From NCBI GenBank assembly GCA_964619065.1, contig CAZUCC010000002.1, positions 124,001-188,000 of the forward strand: DNA of 64,000 nucleotides, written 5' to 3'. Both the position numbers and the translations under genes were made by a program. This document shows positions 7,642-17,800 of this stretch, one piece after another. Every line of letters starts with the position of its first letter. The stretch's first letter is position 1. The DNA comes from JANXUC01 sp964619065 (GTDB lineage: Bacteria > Acidobacteriota > Terriglobia > Terriglobales > Acidobacteriaceae). The notes beneath the pieces were generated by a model. That model had not been told where the DNA came from. It was given only the letters and a program-made list of their open reading frames with translations, and did no database searches.

Positions 7642-9033
7642 ATGACAGGGAAAGTGGTTGTTCTCGGCGGTGGTAGCGCGCGCACACCCTTGCTGGTTCA
7701 CGGCATTGCGGAAGCGCAGGGGCAGCTCGGCATCCGCGAGGTCGCCCTGTATGACATTGATCGAGGCCGTGTCCAACTGATTGCGGCTCTCGGAAGGGAA
7801 GTGGCGCAGCGTTTGGGGAGCAACCTCAAGATCACAACTCCCGAACGTGTGGAGGATGCCGTGGCGGGTGCGAAGTATGTCATCAGCAGCCTGCGCGTGG
7901 GTGGAGGAGCCGCGCGTGCCCGCGACGAAGACGTGGCCCGCAAGCACGGATTTGCCGGTCAGGAAACGACAGGCCCGGGCGGGATGGCGATGGCACTGCG
8001 TACAATCCCGGTTTGTCTGCAATATGCCAAAGTTGTCGAGCAGCATGCTCCGGATGCCTGGTTCATCAATTTCACGAATCCCGCCGGGCTCATTACGCAA
8101 GCTCTCGCGTCCCACACAGGACTGCGGGTCATCGGCATCTGCGATACGCCCACCGAGGTCTTCCACCGAATTGCGGAGGAACTCGAGGAACCGCGCGACC
8201 AAGTCATCTGCCATTACGCGGGTCTGAACCACCTCGGGTGGGTCCATAGCGTGGAAGTGCGCGGCCAGGAGCGCATTGGGGAGATTCTGGACAACGATGC
8301 CGCACTCCGGCGGCTGTACCCGGCGGATCTATTCGCGCCAGAATTGCTGCGCAGCCTGAAGGCAATTCCCACCGAGTACTTGTTTTTTTACTACAGCCAG
8401 CAGCGAGCCTATCAAAACCAATGCGGAGCAGGCGCGACCCGCGGCGCCGAAGTCGAGAAGCTGGACCGGGAGGTCTTTGCAGCGACCGCTCAAGCGGTTG
8501 CCAGGGGCGAGGCGGGCCGGGCACTCGACCGCCACACTTCCTACCTGATGCAGCGCTCCGCATCGTATTTGCGCCTCGAAGCGCGAGCGGAATCGGCCCT
8601 GGCGGTTGCGGCCGCGGAAGCCCCTGACCCTTTCCAGGCGGAAACCGGGTATCACCGCATGGCTTTGGATGTCATGGGTGCGCTCGTCAGCAGCAAGCCC
8701 GCACGGATTGTGGTGAACGTGCCCAACGGGAATTCCATCCCGGATCTCGACATCGATGACATCGTTGAGGTTCCGTGCCAGATCAGCTCGAGGGGGGTAA
8801 CGCCCATGGCGGTTGGACCGCTCGCTCACGCGGTGCGCGGACTGGTTCTTTCCGTCAAGGAGTATGAGAGGCTGGTGGTGCGCGCGGCCACCGAAGCGTC
8901 CGCAGACCTTGCCCGCTTGGCTCTGCTCGCCTTGCCGATCGTGGGTCAATGGGAGGCTGCGGATCAAGTCCTGCACTCCCTGATTCAGAGTGATCCAGAA
9001 TATCTGGGGTATCTCAAGTGGAATGGTTGCTGA
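7642..9033 (+). CDS. Glycoside hydrolase family 4 protein (NAD/Mn-dependent glycosidase)
   Basis: 463 residues. The N-terminal NAD-binding motif VVLGGGSARTP is at 6-16, with the GH4 signatures GPGGMAMALRTIP at 111-123, NFTNPAGL at 143-150, Cys167 in ICDTP and His197 in LNHLGW, which are the expected metal ligands. GH4 enzymes oxidise C3 of the glycone transiently with NAD and often act on 6-phosphoglycosides. Here it follows a sugar kinase, so a phosphorylated or plain glycoside feeding the inositol-type pathway is plausible. GAGGAGG sits five bases before the ATG. Anomeric specificity cannot be read from the sequence. Confidence 0.87.
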   Translation: MTGKVVVLGGGSARTPLLVHGIAEAQGQLGIREVALYDIDRGRVQLIAALGREVAQRLGSNLKITTPERVEDAVAGAKYVISSLRVGGGAARARDEDVARKHGFAGQETTGPGGMAMALRTIPVCLQYAKVVEQHAPDAWFINFTNPAGLITQALASHTGLRVIGICDTPTEVFHRIAEELEEPRDQVICHYAGLNHLGWVHSVEVRGQERIGEILDNDAALRRLYPADLFAPELLRSLKAIPTEYLFFYYSQQRAYQNQCGAGATRGAEVEKLDREVFAATAQAVARGEAGRALDRHTSYLMQRSASYLRLEARAESALAVAAAEAPDPFQAETGYHRMALDVMGALVSSKPARIVVNVPNGNSIPDLDIDDIVEVPCQISSRGVTPMAVGPLAHAVRGLVLSVKEYERLVVRAATEASADLARLALLALPIVGQWEAADQVLHSLIQSDPEYLGYLKWNGC

Positions 9034-9052
9034 TTTTTTCATCGATCTGTTA

Positions 9053-9070
9053 ATTGCACACGTTACCAAT
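9053..9070. promoter_or_regulatory. degenerate copy of the LacI operator
   Basis: ATTGCACACGTTACCAAT matches the 18-base operator at 15 of 18 positions; one half is intact and the other is altered. It lies 20 bases after the GH4 stop. It could be an auxiliary repressor site for the TonB-receptor promoter about 390 bases away, or a relic. In the rest of 9071-9397 I see no supported gene. Confidence 0.45.
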
Positions 9071-9397
9071 CACTTGTAAGTCTTAGAACCGAGGCCGTTA
9101 CCACCCGCGCTCTCGATATTCAGGGTGGCCTAAGCAGGACGATGACAGCCACATTCGTTCCAATGGTCTTACGTGGCAGAGCCTTAATCGAAACCAAGAA
9201 TTTACTCTGTACTCCGAGGAAAATTCGTTCGCCGGCCCGCGACTTAGCGCTTGAAATCAGCGGAAATTCTAGAGCTTCCGGCACTCGGGAAGGCCATCCG
9301 CTCAACCACATCTTCAGCGCTTAAGCCGATCTAGCAACTTGCCGATAGACAGAGATGGCTTGCCAGCAAAAAAAATGGATAAACGATGGAAAAAGAC

Positions 9398-9427
9398 TTG
9401 ACAACACAGGAACGTAAGGTCAATACT
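9398..9427 (+). promoter_or_regulatory. Promoter of the TonB receptor gene
   Basis: TTGACA (9398-9403) followed by CAATAC/AATACT (9421-9427) at 17-18 bases. The -10 box is a weak match, but the operator palindrome begins only 14 bases further on, supporting a promoter here. Confidence 0.6.
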
Positions 9428-9440
9428 GGGCCCCATTGTA

Positions 9441-9458
9441 ATTGCACACGTGTGCAAT
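9441..9458. promoter_or_regulatory. LacI operator, full 18-bp palindrome, upstream of the TonB receptor
   Basis: ATTGCACACGTGTGCAAT is a perfect 18-bp palindrome, the most symmetrical copy in the window, between the promoter and the ribosome binding site. It ties outer-membrane uptake to the LacI repressor encoded 4.6 kb away. Confidence 0.82.
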
Positions 9459-9498
9459 CGCCGAGCAAGCATTACCAACACTTCGGAGGGGAAATATC

Positions 9499-12400
9499 AT
9501 GGAGCCTGTCCAGTTGAAATCGTGGCGCTGTTGTCTCGTTGGAATCTTGTTGTCGGCTTTTCTCTGGTCGCCCGCAGCTTTTGGACAAGCAACTTTTAAG
9601 GCACAGCTGCGCGGCACTATCCTGGATGCCTCGGGCGCTGTGATCCAGCACGCCACCGTAACTCTCACCAACGAGGCGACTGCGGTTGCGGTCACGGCAG
9701 AGACCGATGCTTCCGGCCGTTACATTCTTAACAATCTGGCCCCAGCGAGCTACGACATCAAGGCCGAAGCGCCCGGTTTCAAATCCAGCCACCAATCGAA
9801 TGTCGTGCTGCGCGTGGGGCAGGAAAGCGATTTGGACTTCAAATTGGAAGTCGGTGAAGTAGCGGCCACGGTGGAGGTCACGGGTGACCGTGTGCTGCTG
9901 AACTCGTCGAACGCTGAACTGGGGCAAGAAGTGACGAGCCGGTATGTGACAGAAGTTCCGCTGTTTGATCGCGACATTTCCAAGCTGACGTATTTGACCC
10001 CGGGAGTCACGGAATCGCAGGGGTTCGATACAGATCAAACGAAGGAAAATTTCGTTTCCAATGGGCAGCGTAACTCCTCGGCAGAGGTTCGGCTCGATGG
10101 CGGCCTCACCAGCACTCCGGAAGCCGGCGAAGGGGCTATGTTCTGGGCTCACTTGCAGCCTTCGATTGAGATCGTGCAGGAATTCAAAGTGCAAACCAAC
10201 AGCTTCTCCGCGGAATACGGCAACAATGGCGGAACCGTGGTGAACATCGTGAGCAAATCCGGTGGCGACCATTTCCACGGCAGCGGCTACCTGTTTGATC
10301 GCCGTTCCGAGACGGATGCCAAGGGCTACTTCTCCGGTGGAGCCCCGGTGCCTTCCTACTCGCGCGACCAATTTGGCGGATCGCTGGGTGGCCCGATTGT
10401 GAAACAGAAGCTCTTCTTCTTTTTCAACTACGACCGCACCCGGTTCAACCAGCCGGGAACCCAGATTGTATCCGTGCCTACGGACCTGCAACGTACCGGA
10501 GATTTCTCTCAGACGTTTAACTCAGATGGCACGCTGCAGCAGATTTATAACCCATACAGCCTGACCGGGGGGCTGCGCGATCCCTTCCCTGGGAACCTCA
10601 TCCCGAGCACGATGTTTGGTCCGGTTGCGACGAAGATCATGGCGCTCTTCCCGGAGCCCAACCGGACTGGGGATCCGCTGACCGGGTTGAATAACTACGT
10701 CGCGAACTACACGACTCCTGTACCCGCTCACCAATATAACGCCAAGGTGGATTATCTGCTCTCGCCCAAGTCGACCCTGAGCGCGCGGTACAGCAAGGGT
10801 TATCTGCGCCACGTTGGCCCCAATCTATTCGTCGGCGGTTTGACGCAGGCGGACGAGAAGAACGACTACAACAACTTCGTTACACAGTTTGACCATGGCT
10901 TCAGCGGTAACATGCTGTTAACGCTGCGCGCGGGCGTTGACCGGCACTACCAAAAACGCGATGCCCCCAATGAAATTGATCCCACCACACTGGGTTTTCC
11001 TTCGATCCTGACCACGGCGAACGGTTCGGTCACGTTCCCGCGTATCAATGTCGGGGACTACCAAGGCATTGGATTGAGCGGGTGGACGAAGACCATTGAG
11101 GCGCAGACGAACTTCCTGTGGGATGCGGCGGTCACGAAGATTGTGGGACCGCATAGTCTGAAGTTTGGCGCGGAAGGACGGACGCTGCTAAGCAACTTCT
11201 TCCAGCCAGCGTTTCCAGGCGGAACCTTCAGTTTTGCCCAGTCAGAAACGGGCCAGGTTCCCGGGGCTTCTGATGCGTCGCAGGGGAATCCACTCGCTTC
11301 GTTGCTCCTGGATTTCGGGGATGGCGGATCCCTCTTTATTCATCCGGCAGTGGCGCAGAAATCCAAAGAGACGTCATTTTTTGTGAACGATGACTGGCAG
11401 GTCAATCCGAAGCTTACCCTGAACTTGGGGCTGCGCTATGAATGGAGCACGCCCTATACAGATCGCCACAATCGGATTCAGTTCGCGGATTTTAATGGGG
11501 ACACCGGGATGAACATCGATTTGAGCAGCGGTGATCCCTTCCTGCAAAGCCTGGGTTTTGGACCGACGGAGATCACGGGAATTGCGCAGTTCGCGACCTC
11601 GAGCCACCGCAACGTTAGCCCGGACCGCAACAACATCGCTCCGCGGCTCGGCATTGCCTACCGTCTCGGGAACAAGACCGTACTACGTGCGGGCGGCGGT
11701 CTTTATTATGGCATTAACCCTGCTACCTCCTATCAAGATGTGGGGGCAGCGTACCGCCAGACCCTGAATTGGTTTACGACGCTGGACAGCGGAGTCACCC
11801 GGAACGCGACTCTGGAGGATCCATTTCCTCAGGGTGCAGTGGCGGCGCAGGGAACCAAGTATGGACTCCTCAACACCTGGGGTTACACCTCGGACTCCAA
11901 CCAGAGCAACACGTTCCGTAACAGTGACATCTACCAGTGGAGCGTTTCGGTGCAGCATGAGCTGCCGGGGAACTCCGTGTTGGAAGTTGCTTACTCGGCT
12001 AACCGCAGCACGCACTTACCGTTCGGCGGCACCAAGAACCGCAACTTCATACCAACGGCGTTGCGCGAGCAAATCTCGGCGCAGCAGCATGCCGCGGATC
12101 CCCTGGGGTCTGCCGACTGCGACGCGACGAGTTGCGTCACCACGTATTTGAAGAAACAGGTGCAAAATCCGTTCTATCCGCTGTTTGTCGGTCCGAATGC
12201 AATCTTTAACGAGCCCAATTCAGGGTTCTCACAAAGTTCAACGTTCGAACTCATCAATCTTTTGCGGCCCTATCCGCAATTTGGCGGCTTTGAGGGTTTC
12301 AACAGGTTTAGCGCCAATGCCACCTACAACTCCCTGCAGATGAAGTATGAGAAACGCTATTCACATGGGCTGAATATTATTGGCAGCTACACATACGCCA

Positions 12401-13068
12401 AGGAGACGGATGACTCGTCCTATACATCGAACGGCTGGCTGGGGAACGCCCCGAACATCCAGGATCCAGGTAATTTGAAGGCGGAGCATGGAATCGGCGC
12501 GGCGGATGTGAGGAACCGTCTAGCGATCGGTGGAAGTTACGAACTGCCTTTCGGGCGTGGAAGGATGTTTGGCACGCATCTGAACAAAGTCGTCGATGGT
12601 TTTCTCGGGGGCTGGCAAGCCAATGGCTACCTTACTCTGCAATCTGGACTGCCCATCAGTATTGGATTGTCCGGGGGCAATATAGGTGATGGCGATGGCA
12701 GTCAGCGCCCGAACGTGAGCGGAAACCCGCGAACCGGCATCAGCATGCACGATGCTGCTTTGAAAGGACTGCCGTACTTGAACGCTGCCGCTTATACCAG
12801 TCCGGGCGATCAAATCGCGGGCAATGCCCCACGCTTTGATGACCGCGTTCGCGGGGATGGGATTCGCAACCTCGATCTCTCCTTCATCAAGAACTTCCAA
12901 ATCCGCGAGAGTATGAAACTACAATTGCGATCGGAGTTCTTCAACTTCACGAACACGCCGAGGTTCACAGATCCCAACGGTAGCGCCCTTGACGGAAACT
13001 TTGGCAAGGTGACCGGCCAGGCCAACAGTCCGCGGCAGGTGCAGTTCGGCGCCAGGTTCCTGTTCTAA
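9499..13068 (+). CDS. TonB-dependent receptor with carboxypeptidase-regulatory-like N-terminal domain (Oar-like)
   Basis: 1189 residues from the ATG at 9499, which has GGAGGGG seven bases upstream; an earlier in-frame ATG at 9442 lies inside the operator and is rejected. A signal peptide ends near AAFGQ (about 30). A carboxypeptidase-regulatory-like beta-sandwich (about 35-95) is followed by a plug-like region (EVPLFDRDISKLTYLTPGV) and a long beta-barrel ending in aromatic ARFLF. Such receptors import large or complex substrates across the outer membrane in Acidobacteriota. The LacI operator upstream predicts that its ligand belongs to the inositol-type pathway. Confidence 0.9.
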   Translation: MEPVQLKSWRCCLVGILLSAFLWSPAAFGQATFKAQLRGTILDASGAVIQHATVTLTNEATAVAVTAETDASGRYILNNLAPASYDIKAEAPGFKSSHQSNVVLRVGQESDLDFKLEVGEVAATVEVTGDRVLLNSSNAELGQEVTSRYVTEVPLFDRDISKLTYLTPGVTESQGFDTDQTKENFVSNGQRNSSAEVRLDGGLTSTPEAGEGAMFWAHLQPSIEIVQEFKVQTNSFSAEYGNNGGTVVNIVSKSGGDHFHGSGYLFDRRSETDAKGYFSGGAPVPSYSRDQFGGSLGGPIVKQKLFFFFNYDRTRFNQPGTQIVSVPTDLQRTGDFSQTFNSDGTLQQIYNPYSLTGGLRDPFPGNLIPSTMFGPVATKIMALFPEPNRTGDPLTGLNNYVANYTTPVPAHQYNAKVDYLLSPKSTLSARYSKGYLRHVGPNLFVGGLTQADEKNDYNNFVTQFDHGFSGNMLLTLRAGVDRHYQKRDAPNEIDPTTLGFPSILTTANGSVTFPRINVGDYQGIGLSGWTKTIEAQTNFLWDAAVTKIVGPHSLKFGAEGRTLLSNFFQPAFPGGTFSFAQSETGQVPGASDASQGNPLASLLLDFGDGGSLFIHPAVAQKSKETSFFVNDDWQVNPKLTLNLGLRYEWSTPYTDRHNRIQFADFNGDTGMNIDLSSGDPFLQSLGFGPTEITGIAQFATSSHRNVSPDRNNIAPRLGIAYRLGNKTVLRAGGGLYYGINPATSYQDVGAAYRQTLNWFTTLDSGVTRNATLEDPFPQGAVAAQGTKYGLLNTWGYTSDSNQSNTFRNSDIYQWSVSVQHELPGNSVLEVAYSANRSTHLPFGGTKNRNFIPTALREQISAQQHAADPLGSADCDATSCVTTYLKKQVQNPFYPLFVGPNAIFNEPNSGFSQSSTFELINLLRPYPQFGGFEGFNRFSANATYNSLQMKYEKRYSHGLNIIGSYTYAKETDDSSYTSNGWLGNAPNIQDPGNLKAEHGIGAADVRNRLAIGGSYELPFGRGRMFGTHLNKVVDGFLGGWQANGYLTLQSGLPISIGLSGGNIGDGDGSQRPNVSGNPRTGISMHDAALKGLPYLNAAAYTSPGDQIAGNAPRFDDRVRGDGIRNLDLSFIKNFQIRESMKLQLRSEFFNFTNTPRFTDPNGSALDGNFGKVTGQANSPRQVQFGARFLF

Positions 13069-13088
13069 AGTCCAACCGCTCCAATCGG

Positions 13089-13115
13089 ATCCCGTACCCA
13101 TTCCGGGTACGGGAT
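13089..13115. terminator. strong hairpin after the TonB receptor gene
   Basis: ATCCCGTACCC-ATTCC-GGGTACGGGAT, a perfect 11-bp stem starting 20 bases after the stop. No T-run follows, so it may protect the mRNA 3' end or act as a partial terminator before the next gene. Confidence 0.55.
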
Positions 13116-13215
13116 AGGGTCAGCCGCCGAGATAACAAACAAATAACCGTGACAAACCAAAATTGGCACGAATTATTGGCGGAAGACAATCTGTACCCGA
13201 GAAGGAGCAGAAGTG

Positions 13216-14613
13216 ATGAGCTGCAAAAAAATCGGCAAGTTGCTAACTTGGTTGTTTCTGGCGTTACCAGTTGTCATGCATGCCCAGGGTGTTGCTAACT
13301 TCGGTATCGTGACCCAATCCACAACTCTGAATGTTCCCATTCAAAACAATACGCCGACGGATTGGAATCGTACCTCCACGAAAAGCAGCGGGCCCTTCAA
13401 TGTTAACTTTCCCTCGAACGTTGCTCACTCCAGCACCGTGCAGGTACCCGTATCGTTTAATGCAAGCGGAGCGACTCCCGGAACTTACACGGGTTCAGCT
13501 CAAGCCACCTATAAAGATGTCAGATCCACTAAGACCATGACTATGACGGTCAATTCGACCGCAACATTTGGCGTTCCAGGCAGTATTTTCCCGAAGTATC
13601 AAGTCCTTTCTGTCATCTATGCACCTCCCGGCGCACAGAGCTTCGCGAACTACGGCACGACCACGGAGCTAGGCACAAGCAACTCGTGGGAGAATTCGTT
13701 CGACAAGAGCACTACGCTTGCTGTTGAGTTCAGCAAAACTACTGGTTTTAAGGTCGGTGTTTTCAAAGGAGGTGTCACCACGACTGTGGGTAGTTCGCAG
13801 ACTTGGGGGGAGCAAGTAGACAATACATCGTCGATCTCCGTAGACAAGTCGAACTCGTTATCTGTGCAGATACCTGGACCTCTAAACTCCAACATCGGGA
13901 TTGATCATGACGCCGACATTGTCATGGTGTGGCTCAATCCAGAGTCCGACTTTATGGTTACCGGGGCGAGCAGCGCTGTTTGGGAACATGCGTTTGATCC
14001 ACGCGATATTGGTCCCAACGGGATTCCAATCAACGACGTCGACAAGGTACCACTTACGGTAGGGCAACTGAAGGACCCGACTAAGATTCTCGATCCGGAC
14101 ATACTTGCGCGGCTTCAACGAACTTGGGCTGGTTCCGGGCAGGGCCTTACCAACGCAGACCTGCTCTCGATTGCGAAAAGTGATCCGTTCTGGAATCTAG
14201 GAACGACTCCTCCGTCCTCGATTGATCCGACCCGGTTTGATGTTGAATCCGGCGAGACCATACCGTTTGTTCCTCCCCAATGTGGGTTCGGGCCGCTCAC
14301 GACATCCGGAAAGTTTACTTACAAGACGACGGCGATGCAGGGGCAGTCGGCCACAGACACGTACAAGGTGGGCTGGAGCGTGAGTAGATCAGCAAACGTC
14401 AGTTTTATGGACTTCCTGTCGGCTCACTTTACGGTCACCGCTTCCCAGGATCTAACTTGGGTCAACAAATGGGGACATGATATGACCGCTTCACAGGCGC
14501 AAGACGCTACTTGGTCGGTCACAGGCCCCACCGACTGTCACTACAGCGGATTCACGAACATGCAAGTCTATAAAGACAATGTCTATGGGACTTTCATGTT
14601 CGCGTTCTTCTAG
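13216..14613 (+). CDS. Secreted protein of unknown function following the TonB receptor
   Basis: 465 residues from the ATG at 13216 (GTG at 13213 is in frame, but AAGGAG is better spaced for the ATG). A signal peptide ends near VMHAQG. The first 110 residues look like an Ig-like or choice-of-anchor beta-sandwich rich in Thr and Ser. The middle has repeated Ser/Thr-rich strands (SNSWENSFDKS, SSQTWGEQVDN), and the C-terminal part ends in MFAFF. I recognise no catalytic motif. It is not clearly cotranscribed with the receptor because of the hairpin between them. A shifted reading frame just after its stop looks protein-like, so this could be a truncated allele. Confidence 0.7.
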   Translation: MSCKKIGKLLTWLFLALPVVMHAQGVANFGIVTQSTTLNVPIQNNTPTDWNRTSTKSSGPFNVNFPSNVAHSSTVQVPVSFNASGATPGTYTGSAQATYKDVRSTKTMTMTVNSTATFGVPGSIFPKYQVLSVIYAPPGAQSFANYGTTTELGTSNSWENSFDKSTTLAVEFSKTTGFKVGVFKGGVTTTVGSSQTWGEQVDNTSSISVDKSNSLSVQIPGPLNSNIGIDHDADIVMVWLNPESDFMVTGASSAVWEHAFDPRDIGPNGIPINDVDKVPLTVGQLKDPTKILDPDILARLQRTWAGSGQGLTNADLLSIAKSDPFWNLGTTPPSSIDPTRFDVESGETIPFVPPQCGFGPLTTSGKFTYKTTAMQGQSATDTYKVGWSVSRSANVSFMDFLSAHFTVTASQDLTWVNKWGHDMTASQAQDATWSVTGPTDCHYSGFTNMQVYKDNVYGTFMFAFF

Positions 14614-14719
14614 GCTGTCATACTTGAACGCCAAGATTCGCGATCCCGACAGCAACAAGAGTGACGGGAACTTTGTGGCGAATGGCGAACCGATCGACAT
14701 TAACGGAAGTGCGATTTGA
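14612..14719 (+). pseudogene. possible frameshifted C-terminal tail of the preceding secreted protein
   Basis: In the +1 frame overlapping the stop of the preceding gene, 35 codons read AGG CTG TCA TAC onward to a TGA at 14717-14719. The translation contains NAKIRDPDSNKSDG and NGEPIDINGSAI, which looks like natural protein. It has no ribosome binding site of its own. Confidence 0.3.
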
Positions 14720-14753
14720 GGCAAAGTTTATATTCCAAGGTCGCCTGCGAATA

Positions 14754-14793
14754 CTGTCCCGCCGGTTGCTCAGAGCGTGGGACAGCATTTTTT
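14754..14793 (+). terminator. intrinsic terminator before the mannosidase operon
   Basis: CTGTCCC (14754-14760) pairs with GGGACAG (14779-14785), followed by CA and six T residues (14788-14793). It closes the upstream transcription unit. A weak promoter for the next operon, AAGACA (14825)-18-TAGAAT (14849), follows it. Confidence 0.65.
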
Positions 14794-14889
14794 GCAAGAA
14801 TTTCTATTCCCAGGTACCGAGCACAAGACATCCAATCCAAAAAATGTTTAGAATAATCCGCTGGCATTCCAAAGATTAACGCTTTTCCT

Positions 14890-17800
14890 ATGGCACGCAT
14901 AAAGCGACTCCTGACGCTCACCCTGTTCTCTGTCCTTTTCCTGGGTACTCTCGGTTTTCCACTCGTAGCACCCCAAACCACGGAAACACCCGACCCATAC
15001 AAACCCGTTCTCGACCGCCTGGATTCGTTCAGCGTTTTGCCCGTGGCGGACTGGCGCTTTCACGCTGACGTTCCTCATCCCGAAGACCCGTCCCTGGATG
15101 ATTCCACCTGGGAAGCCGTCAAAACCGACGAGAAATGGTCCACCGGATCTCGCGTCTTCCGCCGCTGGATTGAAGTTCCCGAAAAGCTCAATGGTTATTC
15201 TCTGACCGGTGCCAGCCTGCGGCTCGACCTGACTTTCGACAGCGATGGCCCATTGACGATGACGATCTTTTCCAATGGAGGACTGGTGTACCACGGGAGC
15301 GACTCGTCGCAACAGCCGATTGTGCTGACGCAAAATGCGCAGCCGGGGCAGAGATTCCTGGTGGTGGCACGGTTGAATGCAGCGGAAGTACCAACGAAAA
15401 TTTCCGGCAGCCGGTTGCTGATTGAATCGCCGTCCGTCCGTCCCTCACCGAGCCTGATCCGGGAAGAGATTGTGGCGGCACGCCCGCTGATTGCAGCCTA
15501 CGCGGAGGGCAAGGCGGAGCGCGAGCAGCAACTCGATGCCGCAGTGAAAGCCATCGATTTTTCGGCGCTCGACCACGGTGACCAGGCAGCTTTTGACAAC
15601 TCGCTGCGCCTGGCTCAAACCAAACTGGAAGTCCTGAAGCCCTGGCTGCAACAGTTCACCATTCGCGCCGTTGGTAACTCGCACATCGATATGGCTTGGC
15701 TGTGGCCATGGACGGAAACCGTCGAGGTTGTGCGCAACACATTTCGCAGCGCGCTCGACTTGACGAGCGAATATCCGGACTTCAAATTCACCATGTCTTC
15801 GGCTCGCACCTATGAATGGATGGAAGAGAAGTATCCCGACCTGTTCAAGGAGATCGAACAGCGTGTGAAAGAGGGGCGCTGGGAAGTGATTGGCGGCATG
15901 TGGGTTGAGCCCGACCTGAACATGCCAGCGGGAGAGTCACTCACGCGGCAGATTTTGGTGGGGAAACGATATTTCCAGAAAAAGTTTGGCAAGGACATCC
16001 AGATCGGCTGGAACCCGGATTCGTTCGGATACAACTGGCAGCTCCCTCAGATTTACAAGAAGTCTGGAATTGATTATTTCGTGACGCAGAAGCTGCTCTG
16101 GGCGCACGAATTTACAACCTTCCCCTACAAGCTGTTCTGGTGGGAGGCGCCCGACGGAAGTAAGCTCCTCACTTATTTCCCGCACGACTACGCCAGCCCC
16201 ATCGAGGCTGAAGGCTTGGCGAACGATCTTTCCGTGTGGGCGCCGGCGATATACGGCCCGCAACTGAGCGGCACCCCGGAAATGATGCACCTTTACGGCG
16301 TCGGCGACCACGGGGGCGGACCGACTCGCGCCATGCTGGACAACGCAGCCCGTTTGATGGCCCCCAATGTAGTTTTCCCCAAGCTCCAATTCAGCACGGC
16401 AACAGCATTTTTTGCGGATCTCGACAAGAAATTGCCCACGATGAAGGTGCCGGTCTGGAACGATGAACTCTACTTCCAATACCACCGTGGAGTTTTCACG
16501 ACGCAGGCCGATACCAAGCAGCGCATTCGCCGCACCGAGGAGACACTGCTCAACGCGGAAAAGTTTTCCTCGCTGGCCTTCCTCTACGGACGCCCCTATC
16601 CACAGGAGGACATGGAGCGCTCCTGGAAACGCCTGCTGTTCGACCACTTCCACGACATCATGCCCGGTTCGGGCATCGCGGTAAATTACCTGGATGCCCA
16701 GCGCAATCTTGAGGATGTGCGCCGCACAGGTCGCGAGATCATCAACGGCTCACTGAGTGAAATTGCCGCTCGTGTGAATACGGTCGGGCAGGGAGTGCCT
16801 GTCGTGATTTTCAATTCACTGTCGTGGCCGCGTACCGAAGTGATCGAGACGGAAGTGCAACTCCCAGCGGCGGCGACGAAAATTCAGGTTGTCGACTCGA
16901 CAGGCAAGCTCGCTGACTCGCAGCTGCTGTCGATGGACCGTGCGACCCATCGCGCGCACTTCCTGCTGCTGGCCAGCACGCCCTCTCTGGGTTACAGCAC
17001 TTACTTTGTACGATCCGCTACCACTGCAGTTGCAAATCATTCGACGGTCAAGGCCACGGCGGACACTCTCGAGAACGAGTTTGTCAGACTCAAAGTAGAT
17101 GCTCAAACCGGCTGTATGACCAGCTTGTACGACAAGCGCAGCCGGACGGAAGCGCTCGCCGCGTCTGAAACGGATACTGGTGGCCCCAAGGATTCCGTCT
17201 GCGGCAATCTGCTGCAAGCGTTCTACGACAAACCGAAAGACTGGGATGCCTGGAACATCGATGCCGATTTCGAGAAACAGCATTGGGAAATTGACAAAGC
17301 CGATGAAGTGAAGCTGGTGGAGAACGGGCCCTTGCGCGCCGTGATCCGTATCAAGCAACACTTCCAGAATTCAACCTTTGTGCAGGACGTCACGATGTAC
17401 GCTGGGGTGCCACGCGTCGATGTGAAGATGCAAGCCGACTGGCATGAAAAGCACATTCTGTTGAAGGTCGCATTCCCGCTGAGCGCGCACAGTCCGAAAG
17501 TTACGTATGAAATCCCGTACGGGTCGATCGAGCGGTCCACCGAGCGCACGACGCCCGCCGAGCAGGGCCAGTTCGAAGTTCCCGCTCTGCAATGGGCGGA
17601 TATTTCTAATGCGCAGCATGGTTTCAGCCTGCTCAACGACAGTAAGTATGGATACGACGCAAAAGGGAATGTGCTACGGCTGTCGTTGCTGCGTTCGCCG
17701 GAATGGCCTGACCCGCACGCTGATGAAGGCCATCACGAGTTCATCTATTCTCTGTATCCCCACGGCGGCTCTTGGCGCGACGCGCAAACGGTTCGCCGCG

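Noticed and set aside
9142..9324. 60-residue reading frame in the gap before the TonB receptor
   Set aside because: No family resemblance and no clear gene context; the gap is better explained by regulation.
13163..13182. TTGGCACG near a sigma-54 type -24 element upstream of the secreted protein
   Set aside because: The matching -12 GC is at the wrong distance (12 rather than 10 bases), so it does not fit the sigma-54 consensus.
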